Under the pieces are notes generated by a model. The model saw only the letters and a program-made list of their open reading frames with translations, was not told where the DNA came from and searched no databases. Shown here one piece after another: positions 29,701 to 38,370 of a DNA stretch of 64,000 bases (its first letter is position 1; each line of letters opens with the position of its first letter). The DNA is taken from NCBI RefSeq assembly GCF_005943945.1, contig NZ_CP040710.1, forward strand, positions 4,261,501 to 4,325,500. Reading direction: 5' to 3'. Origin of the DNA: Aggregatimonas sangjinii. GTDB taxonomy: Bacteria > Bacteroidota > Bacteroidia > Flavobacteriales > Flavobacteriaceae. The translations under genes and the position numbers were made by a program.

Positions 29701-32700
29701 AATACAGCATTAACGGAGGTACGTGGACTGCCGCTACCACCGGCGGACATACCTTCGTCGACCTTATCGATGGAACCTACAGTATACGTGTTCGCGATGC
29801 CAATGTCACTTCCTGTGGCATCACTTTGGGCGACATCGTCATTTTACCCTTACCGGTTGAGCCGGTTTTGACGACCTCCATTAGTTATAACTGCGATGGA
29901 ACCGGAGAAATTACGGTTAACCCATTCGATGCATCCTATACATATATTCTAGATGGAGTCCTGCCTGGACAGACAGGGGCCGGAGCCAATATACTGAGCG
30001 ATGTGGCCATAGGAAATCACGTCATTACGGTGGATTACGGAAGCGATTGTACTAGGGACATCCCTATAATCGTGGAGTCTGGCAATGCCTTTGGGGCCAC
30101 CATTACCGCTTTTGAAAACTTGGATTGTAATGCCGATAATTCGGGAACGATAACCATTTCGGCCGATAACTTCGGTACAGGTGGATACGAATATAGTTTG
30201 GATGCCACTACCTTTGTAGGTCCGTTTACAGCACCGGAACAATTGACCGGTCTCGCAGCACAGGCCTATACCATTACGGTTCGCGATGTAAACGACCCGA
30301 TTGCCGGATGTACCGTAACCTTGAACCAAACCTTGACCGAGCCAACGGCCATTGTAGCGGCAGCAAGCATCACGGAAGCATTTACTTGTGACAACACGGG
30401 AGCCACCATCACAGCTAGCGCCTCCAATGGAACACCCACTTATGAATACCAACTTGAAGATGGTGTGGGTGGTATCCTAACGGCCTACCAGGGTACTACG
30501 ACCTTTACCAATGTTCCTGCAGGAGACTATATCGTACGCGCAAGAGATACCAACGGGTGTACAGACGCAATTGATACCCCCATTACCATAACCGCGCCGG
30601 TAAGCCCTGCCTTTACGACAACTCCGACCGCTTGCTATTCAGGAGCGAACGATGCCAGTATTCAGGTCGATATCGATGCGGGCTCCCTTCCCGGGAATGG
30701 GGGGTTCCAATTCAGCCTTGATGGCGGTCCATGGATGACCCCGACTCCCGCTACGGGAACAACCTATACCTTCGACAGGCTGGCCAATGGCACTTACACT
30801 GTTGATGTACGCGACGCTTTTGGTTGTACGGCATCACAACAGACCATTACCATAAATCCGCAACTGAACGCCATAGTCGATGTTATCGATATTAGTTCTT
30901 GCGCAGACGGGAGTATTACGGTAACCCCTTCGGGCGGTGATGGCAACTACGCCTATGCATTTGTCAGTACGGGAACGTCCGTAACCACAGTCGATTTCGG
31001 TCCAGCCAACACTTTTACGGTAACCGCCGGTAACGACGGCGCTTATGATGCGTATGTTTGGGATAACAATGCGAATGCGCTATCACATTGTGAATTTATG
31101 GATACCGTAACGGTGAATCCCGCTACGCCATTGACCTTTTCATCCGCACCAACCAATCCAATTTGTTATAACGGAGTAGGCTCCATTGAAGTGAGCATTA
31201 CTTCGGGCGATAACCCCTATACCATTCAAATCATCGATTTGGATAATGGCGGAGCTTCCAACCAGACGGATAGCAACGTAATAGCAAGTACGCAAACCTA
31301 CTATAATCTGGCGCCTGGTAACTATACGATCAATGTAACCGATGCCAATGGATGTACCGTAACCGATACACCGGTTACCATAAACAATCCCGATGAATTG
31401 ACTGGTGACGTGAGAGGGGTTACTCCAGCTTCCTGTACGGGAGATCCGAATGATTTTGGATTCGAGTTTATTTCGTACACCACTACACTCGGTACCATAG
31501 AATTCAGTGCCGATGGAGGAGCTACTTGGACAGGCGATAACAGTGTTCCCGGAACAACGGATCGCTTTACCGGTTATACATCCGGTGATACCGTTTATCC
31601 GTCTATGCGGACGGTTTCAGGGGGTGTTACCGTATGTCAAACCGACTTACCTCCTTTTATCATCCCATTCCCGTTAGATGATCTGGATATTACCGTTTCG
31701 GCAGTGGTCGTTAATTGTAATGAATTACAGGTGACCGTATTGGGCGGTGAGGGAACGCCGAACTATCAATACACCTACTCTGAGGACCCGGCCAACTTTG
31801 ATTCATTGACACCGGTCCATCCATGGGAACCGAACCCTGCTACCGACAACGCCACTCCCTATACCTTTACAGGACTTGTGCCTGGAAGGACCTATGTTTT
31901 CTATGTACGTGATGCTGCTGGCTGTGTACGTCAAAGCAACGTGAACGTCAATGATTTGATTACCGTTCCATTGGCGATTACGACCGCATCAGAGCCATCT
32001 TGTGCAGGTGCCTCCGATGGTGAAATCACCTTTACCGTGACCGACAATACCGCACCGTTCGGTAGCGAGTTTCGATGGACGGTCTATGATGTTAGCGGTG
32101 GAACGCCGGTAGCAGTGGCCAATAGTGGCGGTGGCGGAACAGCCATCAATCAGCCTTTTACCTCTCCACAGGATGTAACCGTGAATGGTTTGCCTACTGG
32201 AAACTATTTTATAGATGTCATCGAAGTTGATGGTGGTGTGGATAGTTGTAGGGGTGCTTCGGAAAACCTCTTTTTGGACGAATTGGATCCCATTACCGCG
32301 ACTTTGAACAAACTTAGCGATATCTCCTGCGCGAACCCCGGCTTAATCGCCATAGAGAACATTCAAGGCGGAGGAGGTACTTTTACCTATACCGTAACCG
32401 GTCCTGCTCCTTTTTCAACGATTACGGGAACTCCGGATAACCCGGTGTCCATTCCCGCGAATTCACCGGCAGGCAACTACAATATAACGATTACAGATCA
32501 GTTCGGATGCTTTGCCGACTTAGGACCGATCAATGTCGGTTTGACGGCGAATCCGACCATCGATTCCATAGTGGTCGATAATTGTGTGTCTCCAACGTCG
32601 CTAACGATCAATGCAAGCAGCACAGCCGCTCAAATCCTATACTCCATTGATGGTGGCGCCACCTACGTGGATAATGGCGGTGTCTTTAACAACTTGACCA

Positions 32701-35700
32701 CCGGAAACTATACCGTTTCCATCATCGACAGCAACGGCTGTACCGATACCGATACCGTAGACATTCACCCGATTCTGGAAGCCAATGTTTCCTTGACCAA
32801 ATTATTGGATTGTACCGCTTCACCGGATGCCGAAATCACCATAGAGGTGACCTTTGGATCGGGAGATTACGACTATCAAATTACCGATGGCACGGGAACT
32901 GTTGTTGCAAAACAGGCCTTGCCAAGCAACCCTTATGTATTTAGCGCCACGATTGCGGAGGACTATGTCATTACGGTCTACGACAATTTGACGGCGGGCC
33001 CATGTAACAGAATTTTCAATATTACAGTGCCAGATGCGGTTACCCCAGCCTTTACGGAGGTACATACCGACCTAAGCTGCAACGGAGCCAACGACGGAAG
33101 CATTACCTTGACCGAAACCTTGAACGGTATCAATCCGCTGACCTATACCATTTCGCCAGCGGCCGGAAGCTTTAATGCGGCCACGAATACCTTTGAAAAC
33201 CTTCCACCGAATACCTATACCGTTACGGGAAGGGGAACAAACAACTGTCCGTTCGATATCGTAGGAATCGTTATCGACGAGCCGTTTATCATTTCAGTTC
33301 CCGCAGCCGCAGTAGTCGAGTTTGGATGTACTGCCGGAAACAATCCGAACGATGCTAGTATCAGTATCAACAACGCTGGTATCACTGGCGGAAGCGGAAC
33401 CTTCGTACGATACGAATTCATCAACGATCAGGGCACAGCTACGACAGGAGATGATGTGGTCGTTCAAACCGGTTCCTCAACGATCTATACCGAGACCAAC
33501 ACGGCCGGAGGTACCTATATTATCAACGTTTACGACGACAACGGTTGTCTCGGAAGTACCAATGCGACCATTCTTCCTTATGTGGAAATAAACAATGCTA
33601 CGGTTATCATCGATCAAGGTGTAAGTTGTACCCCTGGCAATGATGCACAGGTCACCATTGGCTATACGGCCACACCGGCTACTCCAGTACCGACCATCAC
33701 CTATTCGGTAACAGGTACGGATAACGCCTATAGCTCGTTAAACCAAGCTACTGCTGTATTTACAGGGCTTGGTGTCGGAAACTATGAAGTGACCGTTACC
33801 AACACCGATACCTCTTGTTTTATACAGACCGCATTTGAAATAGAAGACCCGAATACTTTTGAAATCGATACAACGGTGACCGACGTCATCTGTTTTGGTG
33901 ACAATGGCTCGGTAAGCTTTACCATCAACGACCCGATCAACCCGTATGCCGCAGGGTTCTTATGGCAAATCTATGATTCCCAGGGCACGGCAGATCTTTT
34001 GGATGATGTTATTATCGCAGCGGCAAATGGCATTTCGGCCAATGTCGGCCCGACTGCACCCTTCGCTATCGGGGCAGGAGAGTACCGCGTCGAAATCACT
34101 CAGGATTCAGATCCATCCTGTGTCAACAACGCGCTGTTCACTATTGCAGGACCAAGCGCTGCTATTACTGCGAACACCGATGTAACGCCGATTACATGTG
34201 TTGGTAATGACGGGACCATTGAAATCATCGATGTGCTCGGTGGATGGGGAACTTACCAATATTATGTGGGAACCGTTGCACCGACGGTAGCCGGAGACTA
34301 TTCGGCGACCCTAAGGTTCGAGAACCTTGCACCGGGAACCTATGAGGCCTGGGTGATCGACAGCGAAGGTTGCCAGACCCAAGTGGACAATGGCATCCTG
34401 CTTGCCAATCCGACTCCTATAAGTGCTGACCTTCAAATCAACCAGCCTAACTGTACCGACCTGAACGGCGAAATAGAGGTCATTAACGAGGCAAACGGTC
34501 AAGGAAGCAACTACCGTTACCAGCTACAGGTATTCAATACCATTAACGGAACATTTGAAGACCTGAGGCCTATACAAACCTCCGACGTCTTTAGCGGATT
34601 GGGAGCGGGACAGTACCAAGTCGTCGTCAGCGACCAATGGACCTGTACCTTCGTTACGGCAGCTGTAACCCTATATGCACCTATCGCCCCCTTGACCACA
34701 GTTGTTAAGTCCTTGGATTGTAGTGCGAGCCCAGGTGGGGAAATCACCGTAACCCAAACTGGTGGTTCGGGAAGCTTTGACTACGAGGTTAGATATCCCG
34801 GAACCTTAGCGGCAGACCCTGCGGACGATGCCAATACGACTGGAGTCTTTACAGGTTTGACCTTGGTAGGTGACTATGTGTTTACTATTACGGACCAAGA
34901 CGCCACCCAAGCCTGCCCCACCAACATTACCCAAAATCTTGAACCTGCGGTTTATCCCGTATTAACTATTGATTCGGCCACGGATGTTAGCTGTAACGGT
35001 GCCAATGACGGTACGATTGCGGTGAGTGTTCCGGATAACGGGGTAGGACCGTACACTTTTGAAATCGTCTCTGGAGATGGTAGTTCGGTAGGTTCTCCTA
35101 TTCTACCCACCTCCAGCACAGCAACTACAGCTACATTCAGTGGACTAACTGGTGCAGCAACACCGGGCATTACCTACACTGTAAGGGCTACCGGTACGAA
35201 CAGCTGTTTTGTCGAGCAGACGCAAGCGATAGTTATGCCCGATGCCATTGCAAATGTTGCCGCAACGGTAATCGATTTTGCCTGTACGGCCGGAAACAAT
35301 GGCAACAATGCAACCATTACCATTGATGCCGGTATCACCGGTGGTTCTGGTAGCTATGTGCGCTATGAATTTATCAATACCGATACGGCAACCACCGTTC
35401 AGGATGGTCCCAATGCCAGCTACACAGAAACCGATTTCGCCGGTGGCAACTATTCCATTAATGTATATGATTCCATGGGATGTGTTGGAAATACAACGGC
35501 CTACATCGCACCTTTTGATGTGCTTCAATCTGCCAGCGTGGCCATAATCGATCAGATTTCATGTGTAAACGCCGGAGAGGATATCCGAATTGACGTAGTT
35601 GGTTCATTGAGCGATTCCACCGGTAGTCCCGCGAACTACGAGTATCGATTGTTGCCAGGTGGCACGTTCCAATCCTCGAACGTATTCAACGATTTGGCAA

Positions 35701-38351
35701 CGGGTTCACATGCCTTTGAAATCAGGAACGTGAATACGGGTTGTTTGATTTCGGTCACCCACTTTATTGCAGATCCCAATACCTTCGATATTACCGTGAA
35801 CAAACTAAGCGATGTGCAGTGTTTTGGCGGCACCGGCGAGATTCAATTGGAAATTTCCGATGCGACCTACACGGGTGGCTTTGTATGGATGATCTTTGAT
35901 GCCAACGGTACCCCAGCAGATCGTTCCGACGATGGGCCTTTTATCTTGGATGGTACTTGGCCGGATGTAGGACCGACCGGGACCATTGCGGTACCCGCCG
36001 GAACTTTCGTTGTCGAAATAAGGCAAAACGGGTACCCAGAATGTACTCAGACGGAAGTCTTTACCATTACAACTCCTTCCGCAGCACTAATCGCGGCCGT
36101 TACTGAAGAGTCAAGTCCAAGTTGTACCGACGACCAAGGAAGAATCTTGGTCAATCCGTCCGGTGGTCAAGGACCATATACCATTTTATTGGAAGATACC
36201 GCCGCTGGTTACAGCCAGACCCAAACAAATGTTTCGGCCTATATCTTTACCGGATTGGCCGGAGGCGACTATGATGTGACCGTTACGGACGCACTAGGAT
36301 GTATTGCAACGGGCGCCCGTACTCTGATTACCCCAGATGCGCTTACGGCCACGATAGCCAATACCAACTTGGCCTGTTTCAACGACAATACAGCAAGCGT
36401 TACAGCTACGGTAGCGGCGAGAAATGTAACACCGGCCTACCTGTATCGCTTAAATACCTACAGTGATGCAGCCGGCACCAATCTATTATCGACCTCGGCC
36501 ACACAGACAGCGGATAACTTCCAAAACCTGCCCGCCGGTTTCTATAGTATTTCGGTTTCCGATGATGTCGGATGTACGACCGAAACGACAATTGTGCAAA
36601 TTGCCAACCCGGTCGAGGTAGTCGCAACATTATTGCGTACTAGTCCGTTGACCTGTGCCACAGGTGTTGAGTTTCAGTTGTCCGCCACTGGTGGTAGCGG
36701 GACTTATGCCTATAGTGAAGACAATATCACCTTTATTCCTATGGTCGGCAATACGGTGAACCTGCCACAAAGTGGCGTGTTAGCTGCCGGAACGTATCGC
36801 TATTACGTCCGGGACGAAGCGAGTGGATGTACTGCTGTACTTTCCAATGAAATTAGCGAAGACCCGATTGATCCGGTCGTACTTGAAATCGATGCCAGCG
36901 CAGCGGTAATCAACTGTAATGGAGAAAATACGGCTATAATATATGCTTCGGCCACCGGTGGCTTGGGCAATTACGAATATGCCCTATTCACCGATGCCGC
37001 CTTGACGAATAATTACTACAGTCCCGGTAATTTCCAGACTTCAGGCCAGTTTAGCGACTTGCCTGCTGGAACCTACTATGTTCGGGTCAGCAGCAATGAT
37101 TGCCCCCCTGATTCGCGGGAAGTTATTATTAATGAGCCTGCTATATTGGTGGTAGACGATGCCAATGATTTCACAAACCCGAGCTGTTTCGGGGACGAAA
37201 ACGGTAGTATTCGAGTGAGCTTGTCTGGTGGCGCCGGAGGATATCAGTATGCCATTTCACCAAGACTTGACCAATTCTTCCCAATTGGGGAATTCAACGA
37301 TCTTGCTCCTGGGGATTATACCGTTATCGCACAAGATGAAAATGGATGTTTTGTAGAGTTATCATATACCATCACCGCTCCCGAATTGTTGGAAGCAACT
37401 GGAACCCCAACCCCTGAAATATGTATCGGAGAGGAAAACGGTACCATTTCTTTAACCGTTACCGGAGGAACGGCCCCATACAGAACGGCCTTGAACTCGA
37501 ACTCGGAAGCCGATTTCGTTCAGGACCGAATGGATTTCACCGATTTGGCAAGTGGGGACTATGTCATCATAGTTCGAGATGCGAATGATTGTGAGACCGA
37601 TCTGATTGTTTCGGTCACCCCAGGCGTTAATCTGAACGCGGTCGTAGAACCTGTTTATGAGTGTTCGGGAGATTCGCCTGACAATTATATTAATATTATC
37701 CTTGAAGACTCAAGCGTACTAGGAGATGTACTCTATGCGGTGGATTCGACCGATCCGGCAGACATGCAATTGAATCCCGATTTTAGGAATATTGCCCCTG
37801 GCACGCACTTTATCGCTATTGCACACGCCAATGGTTGTGTACAGACCTTCGATTTTGAAATAGCGGATTTCGAGCCGTTGACGCTTTTATTGCAGAACAA
37901 CGAGCTCAACCTGATTACAGCCGTAGCCGGAGGTGGAAGGGAAGGCTATACGTTCTTTTTCAATGATATTGACAACGGCAATGACAACACCTACCGAATT
38001 AACCAATCGGGAACCTATACGGTTCGAGTAGTCGATGAAAATGGTTGTGAGGTGGTTCAGAGCATCCCAATGGAATTTATCGACATCGAAATTCCGGAAT
38101 TTTTCACCCCTGGCGGTGATGGATTGAACGAAACATGGCAGCCAAGAAACCAAGAAGCCTTCCCTGAGATACTAACCATCGTTTTTGATCGTTATGGTAG
38201 GGAGATTTACCGAATGGGCCTAAACGATGCCGGATGGGATGGTTTTTACAATACCAAGGCTCTCCCAAGTGGCGATTACTGGTACGTTATAAAATTGAGG
38301 GGAGAAAACGATCCCCGAGAATTTGTTGGCCATTTTACCCTATATCGATAG
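23793..38351 (+). CDS. Giant SprB-like T9SS type B adhesin
   Basis: 4852 residues from the ATG at 23793; the frame also extends upstream to a TTG at 23742, but this ATG directly precedes a signal peptide (MSYRIAIQKKYLVFFALIIG, ending DIQAQ). Order: an N-terminal beta-rich domain (about 30-405); a DUF11-like module (about 410-520, DIVLEKKVEDI and LDYVLSFTNTGNDDATNYTI); then dozens of SprB-type repeats. Each repeat runs from VSCxGxxDGxI to GTYTVxVxDxxGC. The C-terminal type B sorting domain is the last 85 residues (EIPEFFTPGGDGLNETW to HFTLYR). SprB of Flavobacterium johnsoniae is the moving gliding adhesin, so a role in surface attachment or gliding is likely. The next gene is PorP/SprF, 19 bp away. 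Two large tandem block duplications and one inserted domain are described separately. Confidence 0.94.
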   Translation: MSYRIAIQKKYLVFFALIIGCFFISDIQAQQAFGPRLQNANDPSLDYINIKGDYTFLANSVMNRVEDFPAPGTTIVNIPYNGTFGNNSWIRDYVNVDPGPGIFNSSSSTLATPDCSRIYWAGLYWAGNYDVEWNTPSSYPYSYDTSRYPDDNTHNDVTSIKFKVPGGTYVDITADNAADPVGEEDHIIIDGYADGVPDSPYVCYKNVTGMLQALADPDGEYFAANIRGTRGGNTYGVAGWTLVVIYENPTLTGKYISVFDGYEGVTTQTTASSRSNIDIAGFNTVPAGPVRARIGVSVLEGETDLTGDRFRIRTPLNPTYSNLSNGANPANNFFNSSITIDGANVNSRNINSTNSMGYDSDIFNISNPGNSVIENGETSARLQLRTSSDWFGAFLVTFGVDIIEPDIVLEKKVEDIAGNDITGQGVNLGQILDYVLSFTNTGNDDATNYTIRDVLPINTTLDESNITMPPGTTYTYNPATREVVFSIPDNIIEIGDPISQIRMRVQVAENCFDFIDACTDLIQNLAYSTYEGVINDNQITDDPSVSDFDDCGFVTPGATNFLLDDLSDCNFTRTVQLCGDFAILDAGDNFDSYVWVRDDNNNGELDATDTVQNDGDPDGDPSTLVVTQTGTYIVDKIVADPCKGFKEIIMVERFGSTQTNPLVDFFNNSNNDADATNDVQGEIAQCSVDGDLLPKIFLCGAGDTQLIQVNIPDAQSLSWELLDEASCPAANADCANKNLTCTYNQVGTGGDFTANAPGKYRLVINYANGCFSRFYFDVFQNNLDVQYNKRDIFCATDGNITITNLGANYGYRLLDVAAGTILIPFSANNGPSFDITTNGAYRVDVVQLDGAGDPIPGACIFSTPNIGVLDRDFQVDVETTPANCNAQGTIKIDILNVRPDYTYVLRLADGTLVDDETAQPDNTHTFNVNPGDYIVEASTSDGCTFSQNVTVAATPDPTVLAVTTRNIGCSAGMITLTGSNGFPDPEYSYAIWSKDGTPFYTDFGAIPGDAYQTDPVFNFGWSDTDDDGIDELYTPGEDGDYVFVIVDSNNCFALSNEVTITDNGAMTVSVTDDSGVSCSGNNDAQITIVPSGGIGPYTYSIDAGTTTQPSPTYVNLSAGTYNIQVTDSSGCTINITHDIVEPFPLSASAGVSRDATCDPMGAEVRITNVVGGTAPYAYSFDGGSTYGTSTIEVLPAGTYTIIVRDASTCTFPMTVTVEDVPPPPLVTLTPEVSYLCDGSATVTATPNITTYNYTYSLDGAINSPPDSNVFTNVAPGTYTVSTNYVSQTPPTPSLLLSEDFGNGLTIPNPNTSGYFYENQLDDTTPSGAPIDNSRSINDYEYAVTSHIERPFGAWMRPVDDHTSNGTIADGRYLVINIGAPSPGQIIYQKPINDIIPNQPIDVSLWLINLIRSTRTLVAPDLTIELRDTTTDAVVATANTGAVPNNEDWNEYVLSLNPGANTSLNLVITTNESEINGNDVAIDDITVYQTPEVCELTVQTSVVVEAGRVFASNIVGSTNVSCNGLSDGTISFEAENFDATAGFDYSLDGGTTWINSTTSPVTTGAIYGAGLQRIELRKADETSCTTFVEATISEPAILAANAAITTPLNCTNGGATITASVSGGTPGYTYQLEDTAGVAVASYDFATNGSNTVFTGIAPGDYIVRVRDNNSCEDPIDSSLTVVSTETIAFDITATNCYSGANDATIEVDVTDGNGNYTFSINGGPWVTPTPSSATSYIFTNLADGSYTINVRDGAGCIGVAQIAEIDPPITVSATAPNITACATSTFITISSSGGDGSFQFAVMPDGATPSMPDYNASTVREVFAPGDYDIYLRDPSGGPNRCTAFTEITIFQDDPIAITPTPSDVSCFGASNGAISIVVNSGGEAPFTYSIDNGATYVIGSNFPNLAAGTYPVRVRDANGCETIVQNVPVSQPALLEAEAVQTQDYTCTQSGQITVGSVTPTSGGSGSYQYSINGGTWTAATTGGHTFVDLIDGTYSIRVRDANVTSCGITLGDIVILPLPVEPVLTTSISYNCDGTGEITVNPFDASYTYILDGVLPGQTGAGANILSDVAIGNHVITVDYGSDCTRDIPIIVESGNAFGATITAFENLDCNADNSGTITISADNFGTGGYEYSLDATTFVGPFTAPEQLTGLAAQAYTITVRDVNDPIAGCTVTLNQTLTEPTAIVAAASITEAFTCDNTGATITASASNGTPTYEYQLEDGVGGILTAYQGTTTFTNVPAGDYIVRARDTNGCTDAIDTPITITAPVSPAFTTTPTACYSGANDASIQVDIDAGSLPGNGGFQFSLDGGPWMTPTPATGTTYTFDRLANGTYTVDVRDAFGCTASQQTITINPQLNAIVDVIDISSCADGSITVTPSGGDGNYAYAFVSTGTSVTTVDFGPANTFTVTAGNDGAYDAYVWDNNANALSHCEFMDTVTVNPATPLTFSSAPTNPICYNGVGSIEVSITSGDNPYTIQIIDLDNGGASNQTDSNVIASTQTYYNLAPGNYTINVTDANGCTVTDTPVTINNPDELTGDVRGVTPASCTGDPNDFGFEFISYTTTLGTIEFSADGGATWTGDNSVPGTTDRFTGYTSGDTVYPSMRTVSGGVTVCQTDLPPFIIPFPLDDLDITVSAVVVNCNELQVTVLGGEGTPNYQYTYSEDPANFDSLTPVHPWEPNPATDNATPYTFTGLVPGRTYVFYVRDAAGCVRQSNVNVNDLITVPLAITTASEPSCAGASDGEITFTVTDNTAPFGSEFRWTVYDVSGGTPVAVANSGGGGTAINQPFTSPQDVTVNGLPTGNYFIDVIEVDGGVDSCRGASENLFLDELDPITATLNKLSDISCANPGLIAIENIQGGGGTFTYTVTGPAPFSTITGTPDNPVSIPANSPAGNYNITITDQFGCFADLGPINVGLTANPTIDSIVVDNCVSPTSLTINASSTAAQILYSIDGGATYVDNGGVFNNLTTGNYTVSIIDSNGCTDTDTVDIHPILEANVSLTKLLDCTASPDAEITIEVTFGSGDYDYQITDGTGTVVAKQALPSNPYVFSATIAEDYVITVYDNLTAGPCNRIFNITVPDAVTPAFTEVHTDLSCNGANDGSITLTETLNGINPLTYTISPAAGSFNAATNTFENLPPNTYTVTGRGTNNCPFDIVGIVIDEPFIISVPAAAVVEFGCTAGNNPNDASISINNAGITGGSGTFVRYEFINDQGTATTGDDVVVQTGSSTIYTETNTAGGTYIINVYDDNGCLGSTNATILPYVEINNATVIIDQGVSCTPGNDAQVTIGYTATPATPVPTITYSVTGTDNAYSSLNQATAVFTGLGVGNYEVTVTNTDTSCFIQTAFEIEDPNTFEIDTTVTDVICFGDNGSVSFTINDPINPYAAGFLWQIYDSQGTADLLDDVIIAAANGISANVGPTAPFAIGAGEYRVEITQDSDPSCVNNALFTIAGPSAAITANTDVTPITCVGNDGTIEIIDVLGGWGTYQYYVGTVAPTVAGDYSATLRFENLAPGTYEAWVIDSEGCQTQVDNGILLANPTPISADLQINQPNCTDLNGEIEVINEANGQGSNYRYQLQVFNTINGTFEDLRPIQTSDVFSGLGAGQYQVVVSDQWTCTFVTAAVTLYAPIAPLTTVVKSLDCSASPGGEITVTQTGGSGSFDYEVRYPGTLAADPADDANTTGVFTGLTLVGDYVFTITDQDATQACPTNITQNLEPAVYPVLTIDSATDVSCNGANDGTIAVSVPDNGVGPYTFEIVSGDGSSVGSPILPTSSTATTATFSGLTGAATPGITYTVRATGTNSCFVEQTQAIVMPDAIANVAATVIDFACTAGNNGNNATITIDAGITGGSGSYVRYEFINTDTATTVQDGPNASYTETDFAGGNYSINVYDSMGCVGNTTAYIAPFDVLQSASVAIIDQISCVNAGEDIRIDVVGSLSDSTGSPANYEYRLLPGGTFQSSNVFNDLATGSHAFEIRNVNTGCLISVTHFIADPNTFDITVNKLSDVQCFGGTGEIQLEISDATYTGGFVWMIFDANGTPADRSDDGPFILDGTWPDVGPTGTIAVPAGTFVVEIRQNGYPECTQTEVFTITTPSAALIAAVTEESSPSCTDDQGRILVNPSGGQGPYTILLEDTAAGYSQTQTNVSAYIFTGLAGGDYDVTVTDALGCIATGARTLITPDALTATIANTNLACFNDNTASVTATVAARNVTPAYLYRLNTYSDAAGTNLLSTSATQTADNFQNLPAGFYSISVSDDVGCTTETTIVQIANPVEVVATLLRTSPLTCATGVEFQLSATGGSGTYAYSEDNITFIPMVGNTVNLPQSGVLAAGTYRYYVRDEASGCTAVLSNEISEDPIDPVVLEIDASAAVINCNGENTAIIYASATGGLGNYEYALFTDAALTNNYYSPGNFQTSGQFSDLPAGTYYVRVSSNDCPPDSREVIINEPAILVVDDANDFTNPSCFGDENGSIRVSLSGGAGGYQYAISPRLDQFFPIGEFNDLAPGDYTVIAQDENGCFVELSYTITAPELLEATGTPTPEICIGEENGTISLTVTGGTAPYRTALNSNSEADFVQDRMDFTDLASGDYVIIVRDANDCETDLIVSVTPGVNLNAVVEPVYECSGDSPDNYINIILEDSSVLGDVLYAVDSTDPADMQLNPDFRNIAPGTHFIAIAHANGCVQTFDFEIADFEPLTLLLQNNELNLITAVAGGGREGYTFFFNDIDNGNDNTYRINQSGTYTVRVVDENGCEVVQSIPMEFIDIEIPEFFTPGGDGLNETWQPRNQEAFPEILTIVFDRYGREIYRMGLNDAGWDGFYNTKALPSGDYWYVIKLRGENDPREFVGHFTLYR
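27024..31156 (+). repeat. Tandem multi-domain duplication A in the giant adhesin
   Basis: Two adjacent blocks, 27024-29390 and 29391-31156, carry the same ordered series of SprB repeats. Paired landmarks: VSCSGNNDA / VSCFGASNG; VSYLCDGSA / ISYNCDGTG; LNCTNGGATITAS / FTCDNTGATITAS; TNCYSGANDA / TACYSGANDA; GGPWVTPTPSS / GGPWMTPTPAT. Most landmark pairs are 1743-1770 nt apart once a 624-nt insertion in the first block is removed. The duplication covers about 585 residues (about eight repeats). Confidence 0.75.
27640..28263 (+). other. Jellyroll-like domain inserted within an SprB repeat
   Basis: About 208 residues (1283-1491 of the adhesin), starting SLLLSEDFGNG and ending DVAIDDITVYQTPEVC, do not fit the SprB pattern. 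The paired repeat in duplication A has no such segment: TVSTNY-insert-CELTV corresponds to TVDYGSDCTRDIPI. The segment resembles a carbohydrate-binding or MAM-like jellyroll (LVINIGAPSPGQIIYQKPI, VSLWLINL, then an acidic DDI end), as in many secreted flavobacterial proteins. Boundaries are approximate. Confidence 0.6.
32811..36653 (+). repeat. Tandem multi-domain duplication B in the giant adhesin
   Basis: Blocks 32811-34718 and 34719-36653 repeat the same order of modules. Paired landmarks: LLDCTASPDAEIT / SLDCSASPGGEIT; LSCNGANDGSI / VSCNGANDGTI; FGCTAGNNPNDASI / FACTAGNNGNNATI; GGSGTFVRYEFIN / GGSGSYVRYEFIN; DVICFGDNGSV / DVQCFGGTGEI. Landmark spacing is 1908-1956 nt (about 636-652 residues). 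The next block edge, LTCATGVEFQ at 36654, starts a diverged third version. Confidence 0.75.
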
Positions 38352-38370
38352 AACTTAACCCAAAGACCCC

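Noticed and set aside
24749-37000. Many long open frames on the minus strand across the giant adhesin
   Set aside because: They mirror the repetitive, Thr/Asp/Gly-rich coding frame, lack start signals and family features, and overlap a clear gene throughout.
26990-38000. Regularly spaced short repeats resembling a CRISPR or DNA tandem array
   Set aside because: The repetition is at protein level (SprB modules) with diverged DNA, no constant direct repeat and no cas genes nearby.
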